Source: an uncultured Erythrobacter sp. | GTDB lineage: Bacteria > Pseudomonadota > Alphaproteobacteria > Sphingomonadales > Sphingomonadaceae | Assembly: GCA_947488325.1 (NCBI GenBank) | Contig: CANKYZ010000008.1 | Location: 1 to 64,000 of the forward strand | Reading direction: 5' to 3' | DNA: 64,000 bases | Part shown: positions 42,320 to 50,458 of the stretch, piece after piece | Layout of the letters: each line of letters opens with the position of its first letter | Numbering within the stretch: the stretch's first letter is position 1 | The notes under the pieces: generated by a model | Databases searched by the model: none | What the model was told of the DNA's origin: nothing | What the model saw: the letters and a program-made list of their open reading frames with translations, nothing else | Position numbers and translations under genes: made by a program

Positions 42320-43179
42320 ATGAGGGCGGGTTCTTTCGCTTCACTTGCAATCCCGCGTGCCCGATCGAGTTCGCCCAGCAACTCGGAAAGCACCGGAATG
42401 TGATCGTCACGCTCGATCATAGTGGCAACCGGCTGCGGAAGCATAGCGACCGCTTTGCCATAAAGCGCCCAAACATCCTCGCAGACTTCTCGGTCATGCG
42501 TGTCGATAATGATGTCACGTTCTGGCGTAGCGGGATCGTGCCCCGCAAGGTGAATTTGGCGAACGCGGTCTAGCGGCAATCCAGCAAGATATTCCTCCGA
42601 TGAGAAACCGTGATTTTTACTCGACACGTAAATGTTGTTCACATCAAGAAGCAGATAGCAGCCTGTGCGTCGCGTCATTTCGGTTAGGAACTCCCATTCA
42701 GTGAGCTCATCTTCAGGGAAGGTGAGATAGCTGGAAGGGTTTTCGAACAACATTGCGCGACCCAAGACGCTTTGCGCCTGATCGATGTTTTGGCAAATCG
42801 CCTGCAACGCTTCTTCGGTCAGAGGCATTGGTAGCAGATCATGCGAATTATGCGCGCTGGTGCGTGTCCAACACAGATGATCAGAAACCCACAAAGGGTC
42901 GATGCGCTGTTCCAGTTGTTTTAACTTTGTCAGATAGTCTGAATCCAAACCATCCGCAGATCCGATGGACATCGAAACACCATGTATGATGACCGGCAGT
43001 TTCGCGCGGACCTCTTCAAGAATGCGAAACTGACGCCCGCCCTCGATCATATAATTTTCGCTGATCACTTCAACAAAATCGACCGGCACGTCTGCGCTCA
43101 GGAAATCATCGTAATGGGTGCGTCTTAGGCCAACCCCGAAGCCTGCGAATGGTAGGATTGTGTCGTTTTGGTGTATCAT
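42316..43179 (-). CDS. bufB: MNIO-family (DUF692) bufferin-modifying enzyme
   Basis: 287 residues, TIM-barrel-like DUF692 protein. Core motifs FAGFGVGLRRTHYDDF, VDFVEVISENYM, GVSMSIGSADGLD, WVSDHLCWT, NIYVSSKNHGFS and HLAGHDP contain the His/Asp/Glu residues that hold the multi-iron centre in MNIOs. It probably oxidises cysteines of the precursor at 43473 to copper-binding residues. The start at 43179 (MIHQND) is preferred over a GTG at 43260 because the extra stretch is basic and atypical. Divergent from the precursor gene; candidate ECF promoter at 43307-43332. Confidence 0.88.
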   Translation of the reverse strand: MIHQNDTILPFAGFGVGLRRTHYDDFLSADVPVDFVEVISENYMIEGGRQFRILEEVRAKLPVIIHGVSMSIGSADGLDSDYLTKLKQLEQRIDPLWVSDHLCWTRTSAHNSHDLLPMPLTEEALQAICQNIDQAQSVLGRAMLFENPSSYLTFPEDELTEWEFLTEMTRRTGCYLLLDVNNIYVSSKNHGFSSEEYLAGLPLDRVRQIHLAGHDPATPERDIIIDTHDREVCEDVWALYGKAVAMLPQPVATMIERDDHIPVLSELLGELDRARGIASEAKEPALI

Positions 43180-43306
43180 AGTCGCTTTCCATAGCAGAGA
43201 AATTCGCAAATTGGATCGCCGGTCTTGCCTATAGCCGGGATGGCTTCTTTTTGTGGTCACGCGATCTTGCTTGCGTTAGGCATTGCGACAAGCGGTCTTT
43301 TTAGCG

Positions 43307-43332
43307 TTCGCGCATTGCGTGCGCCATGTTAC
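43307..43332 (-). promoter_or_regulatory. ECF (SigF-type) promoter for bufB-bufC
   Basis: Read on the minus strand: GTAACA, 16 bases, CGAA. This fits the GTAACC-N16-CGAA consensus known for Caulobacter SigF targets, with one mismatch in the -35. About 128 bases upstream of bufB. Confidence 0.6.
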
Positions 43333-43389
43333 AAACGTATCAAATTCGACATTTGTACAAACACATTGGACAAAATATTTTTCGAAAAT

Positions 43390-43415
43390 GTAACCAGCGG
43401 CCGTAGCGACGCGAA
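43390..43415 (+). promoter_or_regulatory. ECF (SigF-type) promoter for bufA-doxX-sigma-anti-sigma
   Basis: GTAACC, then 16 bases, then CGAA; exact match to the SigF-type consensus, 57 bases before the bufA start. It mirrors the minus-strand promoter 57 bases away, so both arms should be controlled by the same sigma factor encoded downstream. Confidence 0.7.
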
Positions 43416-43472
43416 TGGTGGGTCAGTGCCGGCGACCATGTTGGATGCCAGCCGCAAGAATTTTGGAGAAAT

Positions 43473-43757
43473 ATGATGAAAGCCAAGTCGATCGCCGGAA
43501 TTGCCGGTCTTGCATTGACTGCCGGCATCACCGCTGGCCTCGCTACTGCTCCGGTTTCAGCCCAGAGCACAAAAGAAAAATGCTATGGCATTTCGCTCGC
43601 CGGTCAGAACGACTGTGCGGCTGGTCCAGGCACAAGCTGTGCCGGTACTTCAACCCGTGATTATCAGGGTAATGCCTGGAAGCTCGTGGACAAAGGCACC
43701 TGCACCAGTATCACGACACCACAGGGCCGCGGTTCGCTGACCCCAATCAACCGATAA
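43473..43757 (+). CDS. bufA: Bufferin precursor (DUF2282, BufA-like)
   Basis: 94 residues. Sec-type signal [20 protein letters not shown]...APVSAQ (cleavage near residue 30), then four Cys in the pattern [21 protein letters not shown] and GTCTS, matching the DUF2282 bufferin core. In Caulobacter such peptides bind copper after cysteine oxidation by an MNIO enzyme and are exported. GGAG lies 8 bases before the ATG. Followed by a DoxX gene in the same transcript. Confidence 0.9.
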   Translation: MMKAKSIAGIAGLALTAGITAGLATAPVSAQSTKEKCYGISLAGQNDCAAGPGTSCAGTSTRDYQGNAWKLVDKGTCTSITTPQGRGSLTPINR

Positions 43758-43823
43758 TAATTTGAAACTGGCGGTCTGTCAGGCAAATTGCAGATCGCCA
43801 GCCATTCAAAGCAGGAGGAATTT

Positions 43824-44291
43824 ATGAGCGGAATTATGTCACTGTGGGAACGACTAACCGGGGTGCTTTCGAGCAAGTTTGTTGAGAGTGTTGCACTGCT
43901 TTTCGTTAGGCTCGCTTTGGCGTTTCCGTTCTGGACGTCTGGCCGTACAAAGGTCGTAGATGGCACGCTGCTGGAGATCGATGAAAGTCAGTATTTCATA
44001 TTCGATGAGGTTTTTTCGGGCCTCCCTCTTTCGTCAAGCGTAGCTGTTCCAATGACTGTCTATGCCGAATTTTTCCTGCCAATCTTGATTGTGCTGGGCC
44101 TGTTCACTCGGTTTGCAGCATTGGCCTTGTTCATCATGACGATGGTCATTCAAATCTTCGTCTTCCCCGAAGCATGGTGGACTGTACATATTTTTTGGGC
44201 TGCACTTGCTGCAGTTCTATTGAGCCGAGGCGCTGGTATGCTTAGCATCGACAAAGTCATTAGCATGGTGACAGGTTCGAAAGCCGCATAA
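43824..44291 (+). CDS. DoxX family membrane protein
   Basis: 155 residues from MSGIMSLWER; AGGAGG upstream. Four hydrophobic segments (about 28-42, 70-90, 95-113, 118-138), with the DoxX pattern LLFVRLALAFPFWTSGRTK and YAEFFLPILIVLGLFTRFAALALF. DoxX proteins often accompany copper/quinone stress peptide loci. Directly precedes the sigma factor. Confidence 0.85.
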   Translation: MSGIMSLWERLTGVLSSKFVESVALLFVRLALAFPFWTSGRTKVVDGTLLEIDESQYFIFDEVFSGLPLSSSVAVPMTVYAEFFLPILIVLGLFTRFAALALFIMTMVIQIFVFPEAWWTVHIFWAALAAVLLSRGAGMLSIDKVISMVTGSKAA

Positions 44292-44822
44292 GTGGTAGCG
44301 GACGAACCCACTTTTGCCCGCCTTATGACGGCAACACAGAACGGCGATAAAGCGGCCGGGAATGTGTTGCTGTCGGAGGTCGGACTATGGCTCGAACGCT
44401 ATTTCCGCCGCCGGGTCCCTCCACACTCGATTGATGATTTGGTACAAGACGTATTGATTGCGTTTTATACTAAGCGCGGGACTTGGGATTCCACACGGCC
44501 ATTCCTGCCGTGGCTTGCCGCGATTGCCCGCTACAGATGGGTCGATCACCTCCGCAAAGTCTACAAGCATGACAGCAAGGAATTGATGGAAGATGACGCC
44601 GCAGAAGACAGCGCAGAAGAGGTCGTCTTGGCCCGCGTCAGTCTTGATCGATTATTCGGGCAGTTACCGGACAAACAGTCCAAAGTTATTGAAATGGTCA
44701 AAATCGACGGATTGTCAATCCGCGAGGCGGCCGAGAAAACCGGACAAAGCGAAAGCTTAGTGAAAGTGAATATCCATCGAGGTCTAAAAAAACTAGCCTC
44801 CTTGGTCGAGAAAGCAGACTGA
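44292..44822 (+). CDS. sigF: ECF RNA polymerase sigma factor (SigF-like)
   Basis: 176 residues. Region 2 around SIDDLVQDVLIAFYTKRGTWD and PFLPWLAAIARYRWVDHLRK, region 4 around LPDKQSKVIEMVKIDGLSIREAA...SLVKVNIHRGLKKL (HTH that reads the -35). The next gene is its DUF1109 anti-sigma. GTG start abuts the doxX stop. Matches the Caulobacter SigF group that controls bufferin operons. Confidence 0.92.
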   Translation: MVADEPTFARLMTATQNGDKAAGNVLLSEVGLWLERYFRRRVPPHSIDDLVQDVLIAFYTKRGTWDSTRPFLPWLAAIARYRWVDHLRKVYKHDSKELMEDDAAEDSAEEVVLARVSLDRLFGQLPDKQSKVIEMVKIDGLSIREAAEKTGQSESLVKVNIHRGLKKLASLVEKAD

Positions 44823-44823
44823 T

Positions 44824-45477
44824 ATGGTTGACTATTCCAATCGCGAAGAGCTGATTGCAGCCCTGACCGAAGACCTTACTCCTGTGAAGCGCGTGAAGCC
44901 TCGCGATGGCGCACTACTGATTGCTTTTGCGGCTGTCATTGCTTCGGTTGCTTCGATCGCTGTCTATGAATGGTGGTCCGGTCTTTTGACTGGGCAAGCT
45001 TCAGGATATTTCCTGATCACCCACGGCCTTTTGCTTGTGCTTGGCATTGCAAGTACTGCTGCGGTGGTTAGCAGCGTTCAGCCCCAAGTGGGTGCGCGCG
45101 GTAGCGCCCCATATTGGGGAGCAGCAATGCTGGCAGCTTTGCCAATTGGTGCTGTGCTCAGCTTACTTTCCGGCGAAGGCAACCACGCACATGAAGGATT
45201 GAACGATCCGGTAGCGTTTATGTGCACGACTGCCTCACTTTCAGCGGCCCTATTGGTTGGTATTGCTGGCGTGCTGTGGCTGCGTCGTGGTGCACCTGTT
45301 TCGATTGAGCGCTCATCTTGGCTTCTTGGTCTTGCCGCCGGCTCACTTGGCACCCTTGCATATGGGATCACTTGCCCGCTCGACACGTTTTCGCATGTTG
45401 GACTGTGGCATGTCGCGCCAGTCGCTATAGCGACAGTGGTTAGCCGTTTTGTGGTTCCGCCGCTGATCCGCTGGTAA
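44824..45477 (+). CDS. nrsF: Anti-sigma factor NrsF-like (DUF1109)
   Basis: 217 residues, six hydrophobic segments (roughly 28-45, 62-80, 98-115, 135-155, 160-178, 192-210), the pattern of DUF1109/NrsF anti-sigma proteins. The N-terminal cytoplasmic 25 residues (MVDYSNREELIAALTEDLTP) probably bind the sigma factor. Two cysteines in ITCPL and in VAFMCTTAS could sense metal or oxidation, as the Caulobacter homologue does. One base after the sigma gene. Confidence 0.9.
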   Translation: MVDYSNREELIAALTEDLTPVKRVKPRDGALLIAFAAVIASVASIAVYEWWSGLLTGQASGYFLITHGLLLVLGIASTAAVVSSVQPQVGARGSAPYWGAAMLAALPIGAVLSLLSGEGNHAHEGLNDPVAFMCTTASLSAALLVGIAGVLWLRRGAPVSIERSSWLLGLAAGSLGTLAYGITCPLDTFSHVGLWHVAPVAIATVVSRFVVPPLIRW

Positions 45478-45500
45478 GCTTCGAAAAGAAAAAACTTCAA

Positions 45501-45540
45501 AAGGGGCAATGACTAACTAACCACTGTCATTGCCCCTTCT
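45501..45540 (+). terminator. Rho-independent terminator after the bufferin sigma operon
   Basis: 13-bp stem AAGGGGCAATGAC/GTCATTGCCCCTT with a 12-base loop. Followed by CTTATG rather than a long T-run, so a moderately strong structure; ends the bufA-nrsF transcript before ispG. Confidence 0.7.
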
Positions 45541-45555
45541 TATGTCCGGGACTAT

Positions 45556-46707
45556 ATGCGCCACATGTCCTCTATTAGGCCCTGGCGCGATATCGAGCGG
45601 CGGCAATCCCGCCAAATCATGATTGGTGATGTTCCGGTGGGCGGCAATGCGCCGATCACCGTTCAGACCATGACGAACACCCCAACCGAAGATGCGGTGG
45701 CGACGATCGATCAGATCCGCCGCTGTGAAGAGGTTGGCTGTGATATTATCCGTGTGTCTTGCCCGACAGAGGAATCGACGGCCTCATTCAAGAAAATCAC
45801 GAAAGCAGCGCGGATCCCAATCGTTGCGGACATCCATTTCCACTACAAACGCGCGCTAGAGGCGGCCGATGGCGGCGCAGCATGCTTGCGCATCAATCCG
45901 GGGAATATCGGATCCTCAAAGCGCGTCGCCGAAGTCGTCCGCGCGGCGAAGGCGAATGGCTGCGCAATCCGGATTGGAGTCAATGCCGGTAGCCTTGAGA
46001 AAGACATGTTAGAGAAATATGGCGAGCCATGTCCAGAGGCGCTGATCGAAAGCGCGTTGGATCACATCAAACTGCTACAAGATCACGACTTCCACGAATT
46101 CAAAGTTGCGGTGAAAGCCTCTGACGTTTTTCTCGCGGTTGCCGCCTATCACGGCCTTGCCGAAACAGTGGATTGCCCGCTTCACCTTGGTATTACCGAG
46201 GCGGGCGGGCTTATTGGCGGTACGGTCAAATCCTCCATTGGTATGGGCTCTCTGCTGTGGGCCGGGATTGGCGACACGATCCGCGTATCGCTCTCCGCAG
46301 AGCCAGAAGAAGAAGTCAAAGTCGGATACGAGATGCTCAAATCCTTAGGTCTGCGGACCAGAGGAGTACGCGTCGTGTCCTGCCCATCTTGCTCACGTCA
46401 GGGTTTTGACGTGATACGCACGGTCGAGACGCTCGAAAAACGGCTTGAGCATATCAAGACCCCGATGAGCCTTTCGGTTCTGGGCTGCGTGGTTAACGGC
46501 CCAGGCGAAGCGCGCGAGACTGATATCGGTTTAACCGGCGGCGGCTCTGGCAAACATATGGTCTATCTTTCAGGCGTGAAGAACCATCATATTGAGAGCG
46601 ACGACATGCTCGACCACATTGTAAAACTGGTCGAGGAAAAAGCCGCAAAAATTGAAGCGGGCGAAACTGTCGCGTTTGATCCCCACACAGTGGAAGCGGC
46701 CGAATGA
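45556..46707 (+). CDS. ispG: (E)-4-hydroxy-3-methylbut-2-enyl-diphosphate synthase (flavodoxin)
   Basis: IspG/GcpE of the MEP isoprenoid pathway, 383 residues. N-terminal TIM barrel: [46 protein letters not shown]. The C-terminal 4Fe-4S ligands appear in [12 protein letters not shown] and [17 protein letters not shown]. Complete for the family. It overlaps the thioredoxin-like gene by 4 bases. Start could be ATG 45565; 45556 is used. Confidence 0.95.
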   Translation: MRHMSSIRPWRDIERRQSRQIMIGDVPVGGNAPITVQTMTNTPTEDAVATIDQIRRCEEVGCDIIRVSCPTEESTASFKKITKAARIPIVADIHFHYKRALEAADGGAACLRINPGNIGSSKRVAEVVRAAKANGCAIRIGVNAGSLEKDMLEKYGEPCPEALIESALDHIKLLQDHDFHEFKVAVKASDVFLAVAAYHGLAETVDCPLHLGITEAGGLIGGTVKSSIGMGSLLWAGIGDTIRVSLSAEPEEEVKVGYEMLKSLGLRTRGVRVVSCPSCSRQGFDVIRTVETLEKRLEHIKTPMSLSVLGCVVNGPGEARETDIGLTGGGSGKHMVYLSGVKNHHIESDDMLDHIVKLVEEKAAKIEAGETVAFDPHTVEAAE

Positions 46708-47210
46708 TCCGCCCAATTATCACAGGTCTTACTGCAGTGCTGCTGTTCGGCTGCGCAACAATCGCCGACACCAGCGGCAATGTTCATCATAATCCAGAGG
46801 CGCGATCATACCTTGTTTCGCAAGACGCCATGGCGGATGTCGACGCCGCCCTCACCCGAGCAGCGCAGAGCGACAAGCGCGTCCTATTGGTGATGGGCGC
46901 GAACTGGTGCCACGATAGCCGCGCACTTGCCGGATGGTTAGAAACCGAGCGTTTCGTTGCTTTGGTCGATGCCAAATATGAGTTGGTCTTCGTCAATGTA
47001 GGTATGCCGCAAACCGATGATGGACATAATATCGAAATTGCGCAGCGGTTTGGTGTTGAGGAACTGCCAGGTACACCGAATGTGTTGGCGCTAACCGCGG
47101 ATGGAATGCTCCTAAACGCCGATACAGCAACCACCTGGCGTGACGCAGCAAGCCGAGAAGGAGACGCGATTTACGATGAGCTGGCTATGCTGGCGGACAA
47201 GGCAGTTTAG
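46704..47210 (+). CDS. Thioredoxin-fold lipoprotein with a single-Cys motif
   Basis: 168 residues. Signal peptide with lipobox LLFGC (Cys17). Thioredoxin-like domain with the active-site position [14 protein letters not shown], where the WCxxC second Cys is replaced by Ser, so it is not a classical disulfide reductase; cis-Pro in GTPNVLAL. Likely a periplasm-facing monothiol protein. In an operon with ispG. Monothiol Trx-like proteins of this family may act on glutathionylated substrates; unknown here. Confidence 0.82.
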   Translation: MIRPIITGLTAVLLFGCATIADTSGNVHHNPEARSYLVSQDAMADVDAALTRAAQSDKRVLLVMGANWCHDSRALAGWLETERFVALVDAKYELVFVNVGMPQTDDGHNIEIAQRFGVEELPGTPNVLALTADGMLLNADTATTWRDAASREGDAIYDELAMLADKAV

Positions 47211-47242
47211 CTCTGCTCCACGTTGTCCATCACGCCGATTAC

Positions 47243-48136
47243 ATGGCCCCGCGGCCCACACGCGGCACGTTCAAGTTCGACAAGTACTTTCTAGTCATGG
47301 AGGAATTGCGGGCGTCCGGCGCTCCGATAACCGAGCATTCGCCTGATCCTTGCCCGCGCGATTGGTTGGAGGCGGTGCATGATCCGGCCTATGTCGACGA
47401 GGTGTTCCGCGCCGAGGTGCCTCGCGACAAAGAGCGGCGGATTGGTTTCCCTGTCACGGAGCGCATTCGCGACCGGGTTCGTCACACCAATGGCGGAACA
47501 TGGCTGGCAGCGCAGCTTGCGATGAAGCACGGCTACGCAGCCAATAGCGCTGCTGGGAGCCACCATGCACTGGCCAATACCGGCGCAGGTTACTGCGTGT
47601 TCAATGACCTTGCAGTCGCGTCAAACCGTCTCATCACTGAAGGAGACGCACACCGAATTCTGGTTATCGATCTCGATGTTCATCAGGGTGACGGAACGGC
47701 CAGCCTGACTGCGGGCCGCGAAGATATATTCACCCTGTCACTACATGCTGAAAAAAACTTCCCGGTGCGCAAAGCTCGCTCAAGCCGCGATGTAGCCTTG
47801 CCCGATGGGGTTGATGACGACGGCTATATGGCAACACTTCGCCAGCACCTGCCCCATGTGATCGACACGTTCGAACCCGATTTTGTGTTCTACCAAGCCG
47901 GCGTTGACCCCCATGTCGAAGACAAGCTTGGACGGCTTGCATTATCGGATGACGGCCTGATCCAACGCGATCGGTTTGTTGTAAGTGCGGCACGGCAGCG
48001 CGGCCTGCCTATCGCTTCTGCTTTGGGCGGAGGATATGGCGACGATCAGCGCGAGGTCGGCGCACGGCATGCGCGCTCCATGTTGGCCATGGCAGATGAG
48101 AACATGATTGTGTCGCGGCAGACCTCGGAATACTAG
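47243..48136 (+). CDS. Histone deacetylase family deacetylase (HDAC/AcuC-like)
   Basis: 297 residues from the ATG at 47243. Family motifs: SHHALANTGAGYCVFNDLAV, DLDVHQGDGTASL (metal Asp/His), and FVFYQAGVDPHVEDKLG, with a conserved pair of His in HHAL. Homologues normally begin (M)LHVVHHADYMAPRP; here ten in-frame codons that read LLHVVHHADY precede the ATG, starting with CTG at 47213. AAGG lies 10 bases before that CTG. Either a rare CTG start is used or the N-terminus is short. Acetyl-lysine or polyamine deacetylation is expected. Confidence 0.88.
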   Translation: MAPRPTRGTFKFDKYFLVMEELRASGAPITEHSPDPCPRDWLEAVHDPAYVDEVFRAEVPRDKERRIGFPVTERIRDRVRHTNGGTWLAAQLAMKHGYAANSAAGSHHALANTGAGYCVFNDLAVASNRLITEGDAHRILVIDLDVHQGDGTASLTAGREDIFTLSLHAEKNFPVRKARSSRDVALPDGVDDDGYMATLRQHLPHVIDTFEPDFVFYQAGVDPHVEDKLGRLALSDDGLIQRDRFVVSAARQRGLPIASALGGGYGDDQREVGARHARSMLAMADENMIVSRQTSEY

Positions 48137-48169
48137 TGAGTCACCACGCGCGACTGCTGGAGCAATATA

Positions 48170-49648
48170 TTGTCAAACCATGGAACCGATTATCTCGTCA
48201 TTGGCGCTGGCGCCGTAGGCATGGCCTTTACCGACACCTTGCTCGACGAAGATCCTGATTGCCACATCACCATCGTCGATAAGCACGCAAAGCCAGGCGG
48301 GCATTGGAACGATGCCTATTCGTTTGTGACCCTCCACCAGCCTTCTGCAACCTATGGCGTTAACTCAATGGAGCTGTGCAGCAACCGGGTTGATACGCAT
48401 GGCCACAATACGGGTATGTATCCGCTGGCCAAACATGCGAGAATTCTCGCCTATTACGAGCAGCTGATGAATGAGCGTTTCCTACCGAGCGGGCGGATCA
48501 CTTACCTTCCGCTGAGTGAGTATCAGGAAGGGCATAAGGTCAAAGGCATCTTGTCGGGCGAGACCCAGCAAGTGACAGTTCGGCGCAAGCTGGTGGATGG
48601 CACATATTTCCAGACCTCAGTTCCCTCAACGCACAAACCTGCATTCGAGATCGCAGACGGCACGCTCTTCACCATTCCCGGAGAGCTGCCTTCACTGTGG
48701 AAGGATGCGGACAACCTGCCGGGGCATTTCGTAGTTCTGGGCGCTGGCAAAACCGCGATGGACACCGCCGTCTGGTTGCTGGAGGCAGGCGTTGCGGCGG
48801 ATCGGATCGGTTGGGTGAGGCCGCGCGATAGCTGGATGTTTAACCGCAAGTACCTGCAACCGGCTGAGCACCATTTGGACCGCCTGATCGATTTCCAACG
48901 GCGCCAGATGCACGCCGCAGCAGCGTCAGAAACCGGCGACGAAATGTTTGCGAAGCTGGGCGAAGAGGGCCTGATGCTGCGGATCGACCCAGACATCAAA
49001 CCGGAAATGTTCCACTTTGCGGTCATCTCTGAAGGGGAGATTGATCTGCTGCGCGGTATCACCAATATCTATCGCCAAGGCCGAGTGAAGCGCATTGAGC
49101 CGGGCAAAATGCACTTCGCTAATGAGAGCGTGGATGTGCCCGCAAACACCGTGTTTATCGATTGCACAGCATCCGCCGTGCCGTTTGACGCGCGAGAAAA
49201 TCAACGTGCCGTCTTCGATGGAGACACCATCACACCGCAATTGGCGCAGTCACCCTTCGTCGTATACAGCGCGGCCCTCACCGCCTTTCTTGAAGCGAAT
49301 TTCGACAATGATGACGAGAAGAACGCTCTTACCCCGCCCGCACCGCTGACCGACACGCCGAGCACCTATCCCGCCGCCTTTCTTTCAAACCTGCGCAGCA
49401 CCGGGCTGCTTTCGCAGAACGAAAAAACCAACACGTTTAACGCGCGCAGCCGCCTTCACCCGACCGGCCCCGCCATCGCAAAGATGATGGCCGAAGGCAG
49501 CCCGAAACTCGCGGCCATCGCCGACATTGGCTCGGTGGTGAAGGAATGCATGCCCGGGATCATGGCATTGGGGATGAAGGCCTTTGCCGAACACAACGCC
49601 GCCCCGCCGCGCGAAGCCTCAGCAACGCAAAACCAAGCTCAGACGTGA
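48170..49648 (+). CDS. FAD/NAD(P)-dependent flavoprotein monooxygenase-like
   Basis: 492 residues. N-terminal FAD-binding DYLVIGAGAVGMAFTDTLL (GxGxxG), a second nucleotide-binding segment HFVVLGAGKTAMDTAVWLLE near residue 185, and GGHWNDAYSFVTLHQPSATYGVNS. This layout resembles flavin-containing monooxygenases. TTG start with GGAG 12-15 bases upstream. Substrate unknown. Confidence 0.75.
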   Translation: MSNHGTDYLVIGAGAVGMAFTDTLLDEDPDCHITIVDKHAKPGGHWNDAYSFVTLHQPSATYGVNSMELCSNRVDTHGHNTGMYPLAKHARILAYYEQLMNERFLPSGRITYLPLSEYQEGHKVKGILSGETQQVTVRRKLVDGTYFQTSVPSTHKPAFEIADGTLFTIPGELPSLWKDADNLPGHFVVLGAGKTAMDTAVWLLEAGVAADRIGWVRPRDSWMFNRKYLQPAEHHLDRLIDFQRRQMHAAAASETGDEMFAKLGEEGLMLRIDPDIKPEMFHFAVISEGEIDLLRGITNIYRQGRVKRIEPGKMHFANESVDVPANTVFIDCTASAVPFDARENQRAVFDGDTITPQLAQSPFVVYSAALTAFLEANFDNDDEKNALTPPAPLTDTPSTYPAAFLSNLRSTGLLSQNEKTNTFNARSRLHPTGPAIAKMMAEGSPKLAAIADIGSVVKECMPGIMALGMKAFAEHNAAPPREASATQNQAQT

Positions 49649-49696
49649 TGCGTTTTTTGTTCACGAAACGAATAGATTTGCGCTAGTAGTTTAGGG

Positions 49697-50404
49697 ATGA
49701 TGAAACGGCGCGATCTTCTTAAGAATGGCCTTGTCGCGGGCGCGGCTTTGGCTTTGCCAGCAAAACTCGCAGCGCAGCCACGCGCTGGATCGGCACGCGA
49801 CCGAGTGCTGTTTGACATAGCCAAACGCGAACTAGATCGAGCAGGCGATGCGATCTGGCGCAGCGACATTGTCGGTATTGCCGATTTTGGTGTCCATTCG
49901 GCCCAGCGCCGATTCTATTTCGTCAATCTGGACCGCGAGGAAGTGAACCCATTCCATGTCAGTCACGGCACCGGCTCCGATCCGGAACATGATGGCTGGC
50001 TCAACAATTATTCCAATGTCGAAGGCTCCAACGCGACCAGCCGTGGCGCCTATGTGACGTGGGAATGGTATCAGGGCCGCTATGGCACTTCGGTGCGCCT
50101 CGGTGGGCTCGACCCGACCAATGATGCTGCCTTGCGCCGCTATATCGTGATGCACCGCGCGGCCTATTCTGAACCTTCGCATATTGAACGTTGGGGGCGG
50201 CTTGGACGTTCCAACGGATGCTTTGCGTTAGGCGAAGAGCAATTCCGAATTGCGCTACTCAATTTGTCGGGCGGGCGGCTGCTATTTGCGGATAGCTTGG
50301 GCTTACAGGAAGACGGCACCATGCTGTCGCGTGAACAGCAATTGACGGCGCTGACACCCAACGAACCAAGCGCAGCGCAAAGGTATAATCCGGGGGCGTT
50401 TTGA
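49697..50404 (+). CDS. Murein L,D-transpeptidase catalytic domain family protein (YkuD_2 type)
   Basis: 235 residues. Tat-like signal (KRRDLLKNGLVAGAALALPA). The catalytic domain of the PF13645 type: FYFVNLDREEVNPFHVSHGTG, GSNATSRGAYVTWEWYQG, VMHRAAYSEPSHIERWGRLGRSNGCFAL, whose SNGC holds the catalytic Cys. Probably acts on peptidoglycan crosslinks in the periplasm. Converges with another L,D-transpeptidase 54 bases away. Confidence 0.85.
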   Translation: MMKRRDLLKNGLVAGAALALPAKLAAQPRAGSARDRVLFDIAKRELDRAGDAIWRSDIVGIADFGVHSAQRRFYFVNLDREEVNPFHVSHGTGSDPEHDGWLNNYSNVEGSNATSRGAYVTWEWYQGRYGTSVRLGGLDPTNDAALRRYIVMHRAAYSEPSHIERWGRLGRSNGCFALGEEQFRIALLNLSGGRLLFADSLGLQEDGTMLSREQQLTALTPNEPSAAQRYNPGAF

Positions 50405-50458
50405 GCTTGATGTCTGAGCGCGTCTTGCTTTGTGCGCTGCTAGCGCTCTGAGGCTATT

